From Macrothele yani (taxonomy: Eukaryota > Arthropoda > Arachnida > Araneae > Macrothelidae), in contig CM077011.1 in assembly GCA_039090855.1 (NCBI GenBank), positions 22,569,001 through 22,633,000 on the forward strand: a DNA stretch of 64,000 nt. Reading direction: 5' to 3'. The translations under genes were made by a program, and so were the position numbers. The notes beneath the pieces were generated by a model that did no database searches, was not told the DNA's origin, and was given only the letters and a program-made list of their open reading frames with translations. Each line of letters opens with the position of its first letter. The first letter of the stretch is position 1. This document shows, piece after piece, positions 1-9,849 of the stretch.

Positions 1-321
1 TTATTTTTGGATTTTAAGCAATTTTTTTTCGCTTCTAAATACACAGTTTTAATAATAATAATAATAGATTTTCATTCTTACTGTTACATTTATGAATTAT
101 GAATGTACATCATTATTCTGCATTTCCGAGAACAGCAAGGGAGAATCAAGGAAAAGGCCTCAGAGAGTCCTGAAAATATCCCTGATTTCCCGAATATGTA
201 GACAAGCAAGCACAAGTTCATCAAACACAGCAGTAATATTAAGAGTTATATTCTAAATACTTTTTTATTATTGTGTTTTTTAATTCAATTCAATGTAGAT
301 TTTGTTTAATTCTTTGGAACA
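1..321. other. AT-rich sequence without recognisable gene
   Basis: No coding frame or known repeat was recognised. There is a short TAA-type microsatellite at about 50-67. The stretch lies immediately downstream (on the minus strand) of a LINE reverse transcriptase remnant and could be its decayed 3' region, but nothing in the sequence proves this. Confidence 0.4.
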
Positions 322-953
322 TTAATTTACGTATTTTAAAAACAAATAATTGTTTAACAGATAAAATTCCATAATGGTTGGGTGATAAGTGAGAGGTTGG
401 AAGTTGATATGCGAAGCAGAATTTGTTTTTAAGTCTAGTAATCTTATGTATATATTCTGTAATATTTGTAGTTTATTGATATTTATTTCAGTGGTTTGTT
501 CCCATGAGGAAAAGCAGTAATTAATATGTGATCGCATAAGTGTGTGGTATAAAGGTTTAAGTGTTTTAGTAGTTAGATTTGATATAATTTTGCTAACAGT
601 TCCAATATTTTTAGAGATTTGATTTGCAGTAGAATCTATATAGTTATTCCATCTTAAGTCGAAATTTAAATAATTCCCAGATACTCAAAGCTTTGTACTA
701 TATAAATAGGTGTATTATTAAAAAGAATATATCGAACTTGTGTTTGTGATATTTTCTGTCTAGCAACGACAGAGAGTTTGGTTTTAGTAACATTAGTTAT
801 AAGTTCATTGCGTGATAACCATTCTGAGTAAAATTGTGATTGAATATTTGCTTGTATAACTATTTCATTGAGATTTTTTCCACTGAATAATATTGAAGTA
901 TCATCTCCATAAAAAAGAAAGCGACCGTATCGACATGTAATATCTGAAACCAA
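322..953 (-). pseudogene. Non-LTR retrotransposon reverse transcriptase remnant
   Basis: Two minus-strand open segments belong to one decayed reverse transcriptase. The upstream part (666-953) has the catalytic box as YGDDTSIL, followed by NELITNVTKTK and FEYLGI, the usual spacing of palm and thumb motifs in Jockey/CR1-type LINEs; the canonical box is YADD, so the second residue differs. The downstream part (322-537) has SHINYCFSSWEQ and a leucine-rich LQILQNIYIRLL block, matching the C-terminal region of such polymerases. The two parts are in different frames or separated by a stop. Endonuclease and fingers are absent, so this is a 5'-truncated fossil. Family assignment below non-LTR is a guess. 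Confidence 0.75.
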
Positions 954-997
954 TAATTTTTATGAAATTATTTTTAACAATTTAACCATCCGATATA

Positions 998-2216
998 CAC
1001 TGAAGAGCAATTGAATTAGAGATACCTCTCTAGTAATGTGTACCACCACCTTTCGCCCTGATGACGGCGGCGATTCGTCTCGGTATGGACTCGACAAGAC
1101 ACCGGAAGCGTTGGGAAGCCATACGGATCCACGACCCCTGAACAAGCTCACGCAGTTCACGAAGATTTGATGGAGGGGGTCAGAGCCTCGAACAACTCTC
1201 TCGATGGCATCCCAGATATGTTCGATGGGATTGAGGTCAGGTGACCTAGTTAGCCAAGCAAGCGAGGTCACGTCGGTGGAGAGTACCTCCAACCATTCGG
1301 ATACAATTATGGAGCGATGGCGCGGTGCATTGTCTTGTTACAAGATGAGGTCCCCAGTGGGATGTTGAAGATGCAGAAACGAGAGCAAATCGTCGTCCAG
1401 GATATCCCGGTAACGTTGAACTGTGAGGGATGATGTCACACGTACCAGGAGTCCCATTTCAGTCCACGTAAACGGTCCCCAGACGAGAATGCAACTCCCA
1501 CCAGCTTGAAGAGTACCCTGCTGGCAAGAAGGATCCACCGCTTCATGTGGTTTGAGCCGCACTCGTATCCTACCATCCACATGTACCAATGTGAATCTCG
1601 ACTCATCAGTCCCGGCAACATTTTTCCACATGTCTAGCATCCAGTGGCGATGTTTCCGCGCCCATGCTATTCTTTGCACCCTGTGATGTGCGGGCAGCAG
1701 CGGTACCCTCGTGGGATGATAGCTTCTGTACCCCATAGCGAGGAGATGGTTCTGGATGGTGCGGCTGTTTGCACGTTTTTGTGCACCAGCGTTAAACTGC
1801 CGAGTGATATATTGCACTGTGGCCCGTCTATCCGCTGCTACAATGCGAGCTAGCCGACGATGACCCCGCTCATCCACACGCTGTTGTCCACGGCAGTTGG
1901 CCCTTGCAGGGATGGTTTTACCGGATTTGATGTACTCACGATGCACCCGTGACACAGTGGCTCGTGTAAATCCCAGTATGTGCACTTATTCCAAGATGCA
2001 GTGACCCATTCGTCGGGCCCCGATAATTTGCCCACGATCAAATGCGCTTAGATCCCTCGTCTTACCCATACTGCGTCCGACTCTTACTGATTCCTGTCGC
2101 ATTACTCCTTATATTGTCGGATCGCTGCATACGTCATGTCATTTCCGTTTACAGGGCCGCCCACAACGCCACATTTGCATAACGTCAGCTGTCTCTAATT
2201 CAATTGCTTTTCAGTG
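998..2216 (-). mobile_element. Tc1-like DNA transposon, copy A1
   Basis: A 1219-bp element bounded by TA dinucleotides at 996-997 and 2217-2218. The terminal inverted repeats begin CACTGAAGAGCAATTGAATT and match over more than 25 bp at both ends. It carries a transposase remnant on the minus strand. Further copies of this family are at 27487-28858 and 34468-34826. The size and TA target duplication are typical of Tc1/mariner elements that move by cut and paste. Confidence 0.93.
1020..2069 (-). pseudogene. Tc1 transposase A1, broken
   Basis: The reading starts at MGKT near 2069 and runs leftward. The paired helix-turn-helix region (about 1850-2060) includes GFTRATVSRVHREY. The DDE core shows GTDESRF (first Asp, usually WSDESRF), then a frame change and stop near 1340, and later SPDLNPIEHIWD with the third acidic residue intact near 1210-1250. 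A stop interrupts the N-terminal helix region near 1990. The enzyme would cut at TA sites and integrate the element; this copy cannot make it. Length without breaks fits the usual 340 residues. Confidence 0.9.
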
Positions 2217-2224
2217 TACATTAG

Positions 2225-2718
2225 CGAATTGGCGCCCAAAAATTATCTGCATTGTCCAAAGAGAAATGTTGACAAAACAGCCTGGTTTTACAAAAGCTAC
2301 GGCAAAAGTATTCCTTTATCTGTCGCTTATCAGCAGTACAGGCCATAAACCTGTCAGGTGACAAGTGCTTTCTTCTTGTTCTTTATTCTCTGCTGAAGGA
2401 CCCAACGCAGGATGGGGACGGGAAGAAATGTAGAAAGAATCGGTTGAAAGAAGTACCTCAAACAGCTTCTCTCATCCTCATGAGGTCCATCATAGTTGTT
2501 ACAGCTCAGGAAATCAGTCAAAAATGATGAAATTCAATAATCCCCTTAAAAGACCAGTTTGAATAAAAAGCTAGGTCATGGCAACGCTTTCTGATGCGTA
2601 AGTTCACTCACTCCAGCGGCAGTCGGCTCTACTCTTAGTCAGTGAAGTTATTCGTTCGAGCTGATTTCAGACCATTTTATTAACCTCGACTTAATTCGTT
2701 CCAGCTGCTTTAAGGTTT
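2225..2718. repeat. Dispersed repeat family R, copy 1
   Basis: This block resembles 16290-16850 along its length. Shared landmarks are a TTTTACAAAAGCTAC-like core near 2283, the ACAAGTGCTTTCTTC-like tract near 2361, and the CACTCCAGCGGC / GATTTCAG / TTAATTCGTTC segment at 2605-2700. A related segment is at 61880-62020. No reading frame is conserved. It ends where a Tc1 fragment begins. It is probably a non-autonomous element, possibly SINE-derived. Confidence 0.6.
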
Positions 2719-2724
2719 CAGATA

Positions 2725-3411
2725 CAGGGGTTGTCCAAAGTAATGGAAACACCTGGAAACAATAGGCGTTACGCACCTAATATGGTGTAGGAGCCCCTTG
2801 GCATTTAAAACTGCTTGAATCCTCCATGGAATGGACGCATAAAAGTCCTGGATGGTGGTAAGTGGTATGTTGTACCATTCTTTCTGCAGAAACTGCTCCA
2901 ATTCCTTGAGAGACGCCGAAGGAGGATAACGAGATCGCACTCTGTTTTCCAACACAGACCACAGGGGCTCAATGATGTTTATGTCCGGTGATTGTACAGG
3001 CCAGGGAAGGTATCCAACTTCGTCCTCATGTTCTTCAAACCATGATTGAACAGTTCGACCTCTGTGAATCGGGGCATTATCATCTTCAAAGGTGCGATCT
3101 CTTGACGGAAACCATGTCTACGCAATTAAATGCACATGGTCGGCCAAAGCAGTGGCATAATCACCGCTAGTGATCCGTCCGTGTGAGATGATAATGGGAC
3201 ATGTGGCAAACCAGGAGATCATGGCCCTAACCATTACGGAATCGACCCCATGCTTCACTGTAGGAAGGAGACAGTCTGGGTTGTAGGCTTCTGCGGGGGT
3301 TTTCTATACGTAAACCTGTCCTGTGGTGGGGAATAGAGAGAAACGTGATTCATCGGAAGGCATGGCATGTTTCCATTGATCCGCATGCCACGTTTTACGT
3401 TCCTGGGTGTG
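2725..3411 (-). mobile_element. Truncated Tc1-like transposon F
   Basis: The left terminus follows a TA at 2723-2724 and begins CAGGGGTTGTCCAAAGTAAT. Minus-strand translation gives transposase C-terminal half: a DESRFSLF-type first Asp motif at about 3330-3350, a DDNAP segment near 3070, and SPDINIIEPLWSVLENRVRSR near 2930-2990, followed by the terminal KGLLHHIRC region. The N-terminal DNA-binding part and the other inverted repeat are missing, so the element is cut off near 3411. It is a dead relic from a subfamily different from the other copies here. Confidence 0.85.
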
Positions 3412-4100
3412 ATCGTTCTACACATCATCTAGAATTAATGAGAATTTCTTCTTCAGCACTTCGAAAAATGGTTGATGCTTCTTCCACGCATCATCCGGAA
3501 TTAACCAAAATTCCTTATTATAGAGTGGCTGACTTCAAGCGTGGTTTGCGGATAACCCGAAACCAGCAGTTTCCTGCCTCTGGCTTTGTCAAAAGGGAGG
3601 GGAGGATATATGTGACGTATTACGGAGATTATGCATATGTCAAGACGGCAAATAGGAGTGCTAAACCCTTGTCGGTGTAGCATAACTGTAAAAAATTTCT
3701 TGTTTGAACGCAGCCACAGAAAAATTTGGAGTTTTACAAGTATTTAAGGTTACTTTTGGCATACTGCAACGATGCTATACAGCTGGTGGGGCCCACTTTG
3801 CGGGAGAGTTTTCAGATTCCCAATTAATTGCTCCAAGTGGCCTGCGGTCAAGCTCCGAATGAAGCATCCGATGGTGCATTGGTTCTACAGTTCTGCTTCT
3901 CTCCGTTTCCTGGAAACAAATATCAGTAATTAGGGACGGGATATTAATTATGCCTTTCAGAGTTGTTCATGGTTGTTCTAAAACCTTGAACCAAAGTAAA
4001 AAAATGAAACAGCTGATGGATATTTATTGCACGATTTCTAATTGAATCCATTCTAGATCCTTTTTCACATAATGCTAAAGTATTCAACTTTTCAATATAC
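3412..4100. other. Unassigned sequence with a SINE-1 shard
   Basis: There is a plus-strand open frame across 3345-3680, but it runs over the Tc1 junction and has no recognisable domain. A block with CATCATCTAGAATTAATGAG-like sequence near 3420 resembles one at 7545-7680. At about 3895-3957 a decayed piece of SINE-1 is visible (TTTCCTGGAA followed by ATTAGGGACGGG). Otherwise nothing was recognised. Confidence 0.35.
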
Positions 4101-5062
4101 AGGGTGTCACACTCGTTACCGAACCAGGCATTTCTTTAATAATATTAACACCAATGAAGATATTGCAAAAAAATTTGAAGTGTACTTACCTCATTTTGTC
4201 CGAAATGTGATGACAGCACAATATGTGCTAGAAGTGGCCACCACCATTTGCGTCCAGACAGCATTGAACCCGGACGCACCATATTGTGGAAAGTTCTTGC
4301 CAGTACGTCCGCCGTCAGTGCCTGAATTTCTTCGGTGGTGTTTGCTTTCAAGGCATCTGTGGTTCGCGGTTACTTTTGGTAAACCCTCCCGTTTAGATAT
4401 CCCCATATCGAACAACCCAGTTTCTTGTTACAGTCGGCAAAGTGACTTCATGAGAGACGCAAGTAGTAGGCACTTTAGATTCTAGATCGTTTCCTCGGAC
4501 ATTGGTGGACGACCTTCTGCATGGTCGTCTAATAAAGTCCCCTTGGTTTCCAATTTATTCGACAATGCCCAAATGGTGGACTTGCTCAGCGGATGTCTGC
4601 CTGCAAACCTCTCCAGGAACTGCTGTTGACAAGACTTTATCGATTCTGTTGCCCAAATAAGTGCGAACAGTAAACACTCGCTCATCCAGAGTATACCAAT
4701 ACATTTTCACACGTACGCGAACAGCCACCAGCACGAGCACTCACTATCAACAACCATATTGTGCAGACACGCTCTGCAAAATGGCATAACAAAGCAGCAC
4801 AGAGGCGCGTTCGGCTGGCTAGCGGACTGCTCCTCAGTAGCGCCACGCTTAGGAATGTGTTTGCCCCTAACGTGCACTTCTACTGGCTGGCAGACAGCGC
4901 CAGGTTCAATGCTGTCTGAACGCAAAAGGTGGCCACGTCCAGCACATGTTGTGGTGTCATCACATTTCGCACGAAATGAGGTAAGTCCACTTCACATTTC
5001 GTTGCAATATCTTTATTGGTGTTAATATTATTCCGGATTCAGTAGCGAGTGAGACACCCAGT
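4101..5062. mobile_element. Foldback-type DNA element with long inverted repeats
   Basis: The left end begins GGGTGTCACACTCGTTACC and the right end is its near complement (GGGTGTCTCACTCGCTACTG on the minus strand). The arms stay alignable for roughly 170-180 bp on each side, down to the CAGACAGCATTGAACC segment. The middle, on the minus strand, encodes a short transposase-like helix-turn-helix. The total of about 960 bp is too short for a full transposase, so this is an internally deleted, non-autonomous derivative. Confidence 0.8.
4482..4740 (-). pseudogene. DUF4817-type transposase N-terminus, frameshifted
   Basis: Two overlapping minus-strand frames give RVFTVRTYLGNRIDK and then the continuation ESIKSCQQQFLERFAGRHPLS, KSTIWALSNKLETKGTLLDD and GRPPMSEETI. 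This is the pattern of the DUF4817 helix-turn-helix found at the start of many arthropod mariner-related transposases. A single frame change separates the halves. No DDE core follows. The function known for the family is DNA binding at the element's ends. Confidence 0.6.
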
Positions 5063-5465
5063 ATTTCTTTTGTGTTTCTAACTCGATCCGCTCTAGATCA
5101 TTATCTGTACAATGGAAAGTTTTTAGCACTAGATTGGACCTTGTGTGTTGCGATTTCTAGCTTAAGTCATTCCAAATTATATTCGACATAATAAGATATT
5201 TTACTTGTACTGGCAACTTTTATGGTTCTTAAAATGGGACGGTAGTGGAAGCTTCAGAACATGTCCCATGCAAAACCAACGTAAAACATACACCGTCGTG
5301 TCAGAATAATATTACAACCCCCAGAACAGAATTACAGCGTAACCGCACAGGTGCGTCACAGAGTGTATGGGATAAGGTTTACCACACGGAGATATAAGCG
5401 GCTGGCAAGGACACGTGAGCCATAGAGCGTGACGTGAGCACAATCGCCAGAAGTAGTGATTTGAC

Positions 5466-7190
5466 GGGGATCAAAAAGGCATGATCATCGGCTACCGAGG
5501 TAAGGGTGGAATTATATCAGAAACAGCAGACATCGTGGACTGTTTGTCAGGTGCTCCAGTATGCTGTAACAAGAATGGACTGCTGGCACACTGAGTACCT
5601 CCCTACGTTATAACTGTACGTCATAACCCTACGTCATAACTGTTCGCCAGGTGCTTCAGTATGCTGTAACAAGAATGGACTGCTGGCACACTGAGTACCT
5701 CTCTACGTCATAACTGTACGCCATAACTGTTCGCCAGGTGCTTCAGTTGCTGTAACAAGAATGGACTGCTGGCACACTGAGTACCTCTCTACGTCATAAC
5801 TGTACGCCATAACTGTTCGCCAGGTGCTACAGTATGCTGTAACAAGAATGGACAGCTGGCACACTGAGTACCTCTCTACGTCATAACTGTACGCCATAAC
5901 TGTTCGGCAGGTGCTTCAGTATGCTGTAACAAGAATGGACTGCTGGCACACTGAGTACCTCTCTACGTCATAACTGTACGCCATAACTGTTCGGCAGGTG
6001 CTACAGTATGCTGTAACAAGAATGGACAGCTGGCGCACTGAGTACCTCTCTACGTCATAACTGTACGCCATAACTGTTCGGCAGGTGCTTCAGTATGCTG
6101 TAACAAGAATGGACTGCTGGCACACTGAGCACCACCCTACGTCATAACTGTACGTCATAACCCTACGTCATAACTGTTCGCCAGGTGCTCCAGTATACTG
6201 TAACAGGAATGTACTGCTGGCACATTGAGTACCTCCCTACGTCATAACTGTACGTCATTACCCTACGTCATAAATGTTCGCCAGGTGCTCCAGTATGCTG
6301 TAACAAGAATGAACTGCTGGCACACTGAGTACCTCCCTACGTCATAACTGTGGAACTTCAAAGGCCATCTACCCCACAGGAGAACGTCGCTTCCGTCAAC
6401 CGGTAAAGGACAATCGACGAGCAACAGTGCACCAATTGACCATGCAAATGAACTCTGGGGCACCCAGGTACGTGTCAATGATAACAGTGTAGCGAATCAT
6501 GTCATGTATGGGTCTCCTGAGTCGACGCTGCATGAAGGCGTTCAAGTTAACCCAGGTTCATCGGCAACTACGCCTGCATTTCGCATGTGACTAACGTCAT
6601 TGGACAGTGGACGGTGTGGAAAAAGGTTGTCTTCTCCGACGAATCGATGCTTCTACTCCACAGAAGTGACCTTCGGTGGAGGATAAGGTGTCATACACAC
6701 GGGAACGAACAACCGCACACGCTTGTTGGTCATGTACAGACCGACGTAGGAAGATTGCATGTGTGAGGGATGTTTTTTCTGGTATGACCTGGGGCCGCTG
6801 GTACCACTGAATGGGTCACGAAACGCCAATGCATACCAGCCCATTCTCGCCGGCCACATGCATCCCTTAAGGATGGACGTTTATCCTGGTGGTGATGGTG
6901 TCTACCAATAGGACAATGCACCCTGCCATGCCGCTAACGGATTGTGTGACTGGCTCCAAGGACACGACAGCGATGCTTCCGTTCTCCCTTGGTTGGAGAA
7001 ATCGCCCGATATCAATCCCATAGATCCCTTGTAGGACTTTTTGGTTCGACAGGTTTGACCAGCCGACCCGCAACCACGTTGTCTCCGGGCCCACTCTGCT
7101 CTGCTACAGTCCGAATGGGCACGTGTGCCTCGGGTTAAACTTCCAGGGTCTCATTGCGTCTATGCCACGCCGTCTCGCCGCTGTCATCTA
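5466..7190 (+). pseudogene. Tc1 transposase G, broken by tandem repeats
   Basis: Translation in shifting frames gives GMIIGYRGKGG at about 5480-5510, then the array, then PVKDNRRATVHQLTMQMNSGAP at about 6400-6470, FSDES near 6640 (first Asp), a DNAPCHAANGLCDWL block near 6915-6955 (second Asp, with a stop just before it) and SPDINPI near 7005-7025. Several stops are present. It is a fossil of a DDE transposase; the array has inserted or expanded between the DNA-binding and catalytic halves. Confidence 0.8.
5540..6350 (+). repeat. Minisatellite, nine units of 86-101 bp
   Basis: Each unit contains AACAAGAATGGACTGCTGGC and ends with TACGTCATAACTGT and GCCAG. Nine units can be counted from the AACAAGAATG core at about 5568, 5668, 5754, 5840, 5926, 6012, 6100, 6202 and 6303. 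Outer units are about 101 bp and carry an extra GTCATAACCCTAC segment, while the inner ones are about 86 bp. The inner units are nearly identical, which suggests later homogenisation. Confidence 0.92.
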
Positions 7191-7252
7191 AGCCAAGAGT
7201 GGTTATTCCCATTATTAGGTAGGTGGTCATGTAATTCTGATACGGCCATGTA

Positions 7253-7725
7253 ATCATGTGAAAATAATTTTTCTGATGATTGCATTTTCTGGACAACGTA
7301 ACTGTTTCTAGGAGTTGATATTATGTAATATGTATTTTGTGAGGCTCCTATGACCCATGTTTTGAAACTGCAAGCTGCAGCGATAAACCTTCGTCGGTGT
7401 ACTTCAGGCGGTAGAATACCCGACTCCTAAGAAGAAAATATGGGGTCAAAATCCATCGCCGACAAAACTTGGCTTTTACATTATATTGGCTCCCGAACTT
7501 AAAATGAAACTCTGAGCAGCGGAGTTGGAAACATTATGATAATTTTTTTTAAATATCATCTGGAATCAATGACAAGCGCTTAGAAAAATATGGCATACTT
7601 CGACCATACGTCTTCTGGAATGAATAAAAATCCCTTCTTCTACAGAAAGTTCTTTCAAGCATGGTTAGTCAGACCTTAAATAACCTACGATATCGTTCAT
7701 CCGCACTTATGAAGTGGTGCACATG
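7253..7725. other. Spacer with tRNA-Arg-like SINE head
   Basis: Most of this interval shows nothing recognisable. The exception is a tRNA-like stretch at 7394-7463, listed separately. A short block near 7545-7680 resembles 3420-3540. Confidence 0.4.
7394..7463 (+). repeat. tRNA-derived SINE head, tRNA-Arg(CCT)-like
   Basis: The sequence has a box A-like TTCAGGCGGTAGAAT, a putative anticodon loop CTCCTAA and a decayed box B GGGTCAAAATCC. A clearly homologous copy lies in the opposite orientation at 63416-63489. The pair shares GGTAGAAT, GACTCC and TGGGG at matching spacing, so they are members of one dispersed tRNA-derived family rather than functional tRNA genes. Confidence 0.5.
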
Positions 7726-7820
7726 CACTATATTGACATAGGTCACTGGACACCTAGAAGAGAAACACAACATAACATTTATTGACATATATTAGTACGG
7801 TGTCGGTCCACCTTTGGCCT

Positions 7821-8031
7821 AAGTCACGTTTTTCTGAGCTCCGTGTTGTGTGCCTATTTAGTGTGTTTTATCGTGTGGTTCGTCATTTTCCTTTCGTGTT
7901 CCTTCAATCTGAAGGTTCGTGCTTTGTTTTGATACATCTCCCAAGTTGGTGAGTAGTTTATTTTTTCTGTTATCATCATTTGAATTGTCGACCGAGCTGG
8001 TCGATTTCTCAGGTAGCCCTCGTCATTAACA
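7821..8031 (+). promoter_or_regulatory. LINE 5' untranslated region / presumed internal promoter
   Basis: The leader runs from the end of the target duplication to the ORF1 ATG. LINEs of this sort normally rely on a promoter inside the leader. No TATA box or other core element was identified, so the regulatory role is inferred only from position. Confidence 0.45.
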
Positions 8032-9849
8032 ATGGCGGCGGCTGCTGCTGATAAGAGCGATGTCCACGCCCATATCAGCGAGGCATTTCCTGCCGCCTCC
8101 TCCTCCTCCTCGACACGAGACCAATCTCCTCCAATGCTTGTAGGTGACGTCACCCAACCACTAGAAGTGGAAAGTGACTCCTCAACTACAGCTCAAGCTT
8201 CTTGCCCTGCTTCGACCAGTGACGTCAGTGCAGCGCAACTCTCTGTTGCTTTAAGTGAAGACATGGATGTGTCTGACAGCGCTGCTAATTTACCCTCTAC
8301 TTCAACTCAGTTCAAACAGCCGGTTGCGTTGCAGCCCTCACGCTCGAGTCCTGCTCCTAGGGCATACTCTGCCGCTCTTACTGGAACAAAAGCTCCTTCC
8401 AAGTTTGTTGCAGAAGTCTTACCAGACTCGTACGTCATTGTTGATGGCCTTACTGCCACCATAGATATTCCCGAAGATTCCCCAGCGGGAAAACAATTCT
8501 ATTCTAGAATGGACTTCGGAGTGTGTTTTGATGCGTTCCCAGACACAAAGTTGAAAGAATATAGTATGGCTCTCAAGCAGATACTTCCAGCTGGAGCCAG
8601 TATTACTCACATGGCTCGAAAACCTCGAGCTGTGTTGGTGTACTTTGCTCTTAAAGAGCATGCGGATCTTGTCTTGACAGAAGGTTTGTCCCTCAAAGAC
8701 GTCCATCTTCTACCAGAACCTGTCTTTCAGCGTCCAATCCAGGTTACATTTTATCCGGTTCCACCTGAGGTGTCAGACGTTGCGCTGTGCTCTGTACTCA
8801 GTAAGTTCGGCCGAGTTGTTGGGCCAGTTACTACTCTTTCAGCCGCGCCGAGAGATCCAGACGATAAATCCATAGGAGGATTTCGCCGAAGTGCAAGAGT
8901 GATCTTTCCATCTGATGAACATTTGCTCGCCTGCCCAAAGGTGCTCAACGTTCGTTGTGGACAGCAACGTAGGAGAATTGAAGTGACTACCTTCCTCCAC
9001 TGCACTTTTTGCCACGGAGAGAATCATTTACGTGTGCATTGCCCACATCTAGCATCACAGGCTCCTAATAATTCTCCTACAACTTCTGGCCCTCTTCTGA
9101 GCCGAGCAACACCTTCTTCCACTGCACAGAAAGCTTCAGAATCGAAACTTTCACAAAAGTCGACTGCAGGAGTTGGTCAACGCGTGTCTACGGACCCTTT
9201 ATCCTTCGACCAGCAACTGGATTTTCCCTCACTTAATTGTTCGCTTCCCATGCGTCGTCATTCTGTAGCGGAGTCCCGTTCAGGGGGTTTCTCCACTGCC
9301 CTTGTCATCGATACTTCTAAATCTGCTGATGACGGATTTTCTGGCCACGAATCTCGAGTTGATGAGAGCTCAACTGAGCCTTCGCTGAAACGTCGTGGTT
9401 CTTCTCGAAGACGCCCACCGAAGAAGCCGACTGCCGCATCACCCCGCACCTCTCCCCGTACTGGTAGTACCTCTCGAAAGAATTCACCATCAAAGGCTGC
9501 TACCTCTTCTGTCCAGGCCGACGAAGAGCCTCCTCTTAAATTTGAGGATCTTGTCGAATACCTTAAGGATCGCTCGGTTCCTACTGGGCCGATTTCATTT
9601 GAAGATTTACATCAATACCTGTCACATAAGACAGACCACTCCACAACGCATGCTTTACTCTCAAAGTACGCATCGTTTCTCCCTCTAGTGCTTGATCAGA
9701 TCCAAGTCCTTAATCAATGTATCTCCCGCCTTCTCAAGGAACATCCGTGGGCTAAAACCTATTTTAATCGACTCAAATCATTTCCTCCTGTTGTGAAGGC
9801 TCTTCAGCAAGCATTAATGGAAAAAAGTCTTCAAGATTGTATCTCTTAA
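8032..9849 (+). CDS. LINE ORF1 protein (RRM-like, CCHC zinc knuckle)
   Basis: A 605-residue uninterrupted frame starting ATGGCGGCGGC. Residues 1-120 are low-complexity and rich in Ser, Ala and Pro. About residues 130-310 form a region resembling the RRM-like folds of Tx1/L1-superfamily ORF1 proteins, with IQVTFYPVPPEVSDVALCSV and FRRSARVIF. A single CCHC knuckle follows at about residues 324-337 (CTFCHGENHLRVHC). The C-terminal half is basic and Ser-rich (KRRGSSRRRPPKKP), with a predicted helical end. Known ORF1 proteins bind the element's RNA and act as chaperones in the ribonucleoprotein; that role is inferred here. It overlaps ORF2 by about 32 bases. No stop or frameshift was seen. Confidence 0.93.
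   Translation: MAAAAADKSDVHAHISEAFPAASSSSSTRDQSPPMLVGDVTQPLEVESDSSTTAQASCPASTSDVSAAQLSVALSEDMDVSDSAANLPSTSTQFKQPVALQPSRSSPAPRAYSAALTGTKAPSKFVAEVLPDSYVIVDGLTATIDIPEDSPAGKQFYSRMDFGVCFDAFPDTKLKEYSMALKQILPAGASITHMARKPRAVLVYFALKEHADLVLTEGLSLKDVHLLPEPVFQRPIQVTFYPVPPEVSDVALCSVLSKFGRVVGPVTTLSAAPRDPDDKSIGGFRRSARVIFPSDEHLLACPKVLNVRCGQQRRRIEVTTFLHCTFCHGENHLRVHCPHLASQAPNNSPTTSGPLLSRATPSSTAQKASESKLSQKSTAGVGQRVSTDPLSFDQQLDFPSLNCSLPMRRHSVAESRSGGFSTALVIDTSKSADDGFSGHESRVDESSTEPSLKRRGSSRRRPPKKPTAASPRTSPRTGSTSRKNSPSKAATSSVQADEEPPLKFEDLVEYLKDRSVPTGPISFEDLHQYLSHKTDHSTTHALLSKYASFLPLVLDQIQVLNQCISRLLKEHPWAKTYFNRLKSFPPVVKALQQALMEKSLQDCIS

Larger units (their letters stand above)
5291..7250 (+). mobile_element. Tc1-like transposon G carrying an internal minisatellite
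   Basis: TA dinucleotides sit at 5289-5290 and 7251-7252, and the ends match imperfectly (CACCGTCGTGTCAGAATAAT versus CATGGCCGTATCAGAATTAC). The plus strand carries a decayed transposase whose N-terminal helix region (GMIIGYR, near 5480) is separated from the rest by an 800-bp tandem array at 5540-6350. Without the array the element would be about 1.15 kb, a normal Tc1 size. Confidence 0.82.

Noticed and set aside
3345..3680. 111-codon open frame
   Set aside because: It spans the junction between a Tc1 fragment and unrelated sequence and shows no domain.
9821..9826. Canonical -1 slippery heptamer between ORF1 and ORF2
   Set aside because: ORF2 is in the +1 frame relative to ORF1, so a -1 shift would not reach it.
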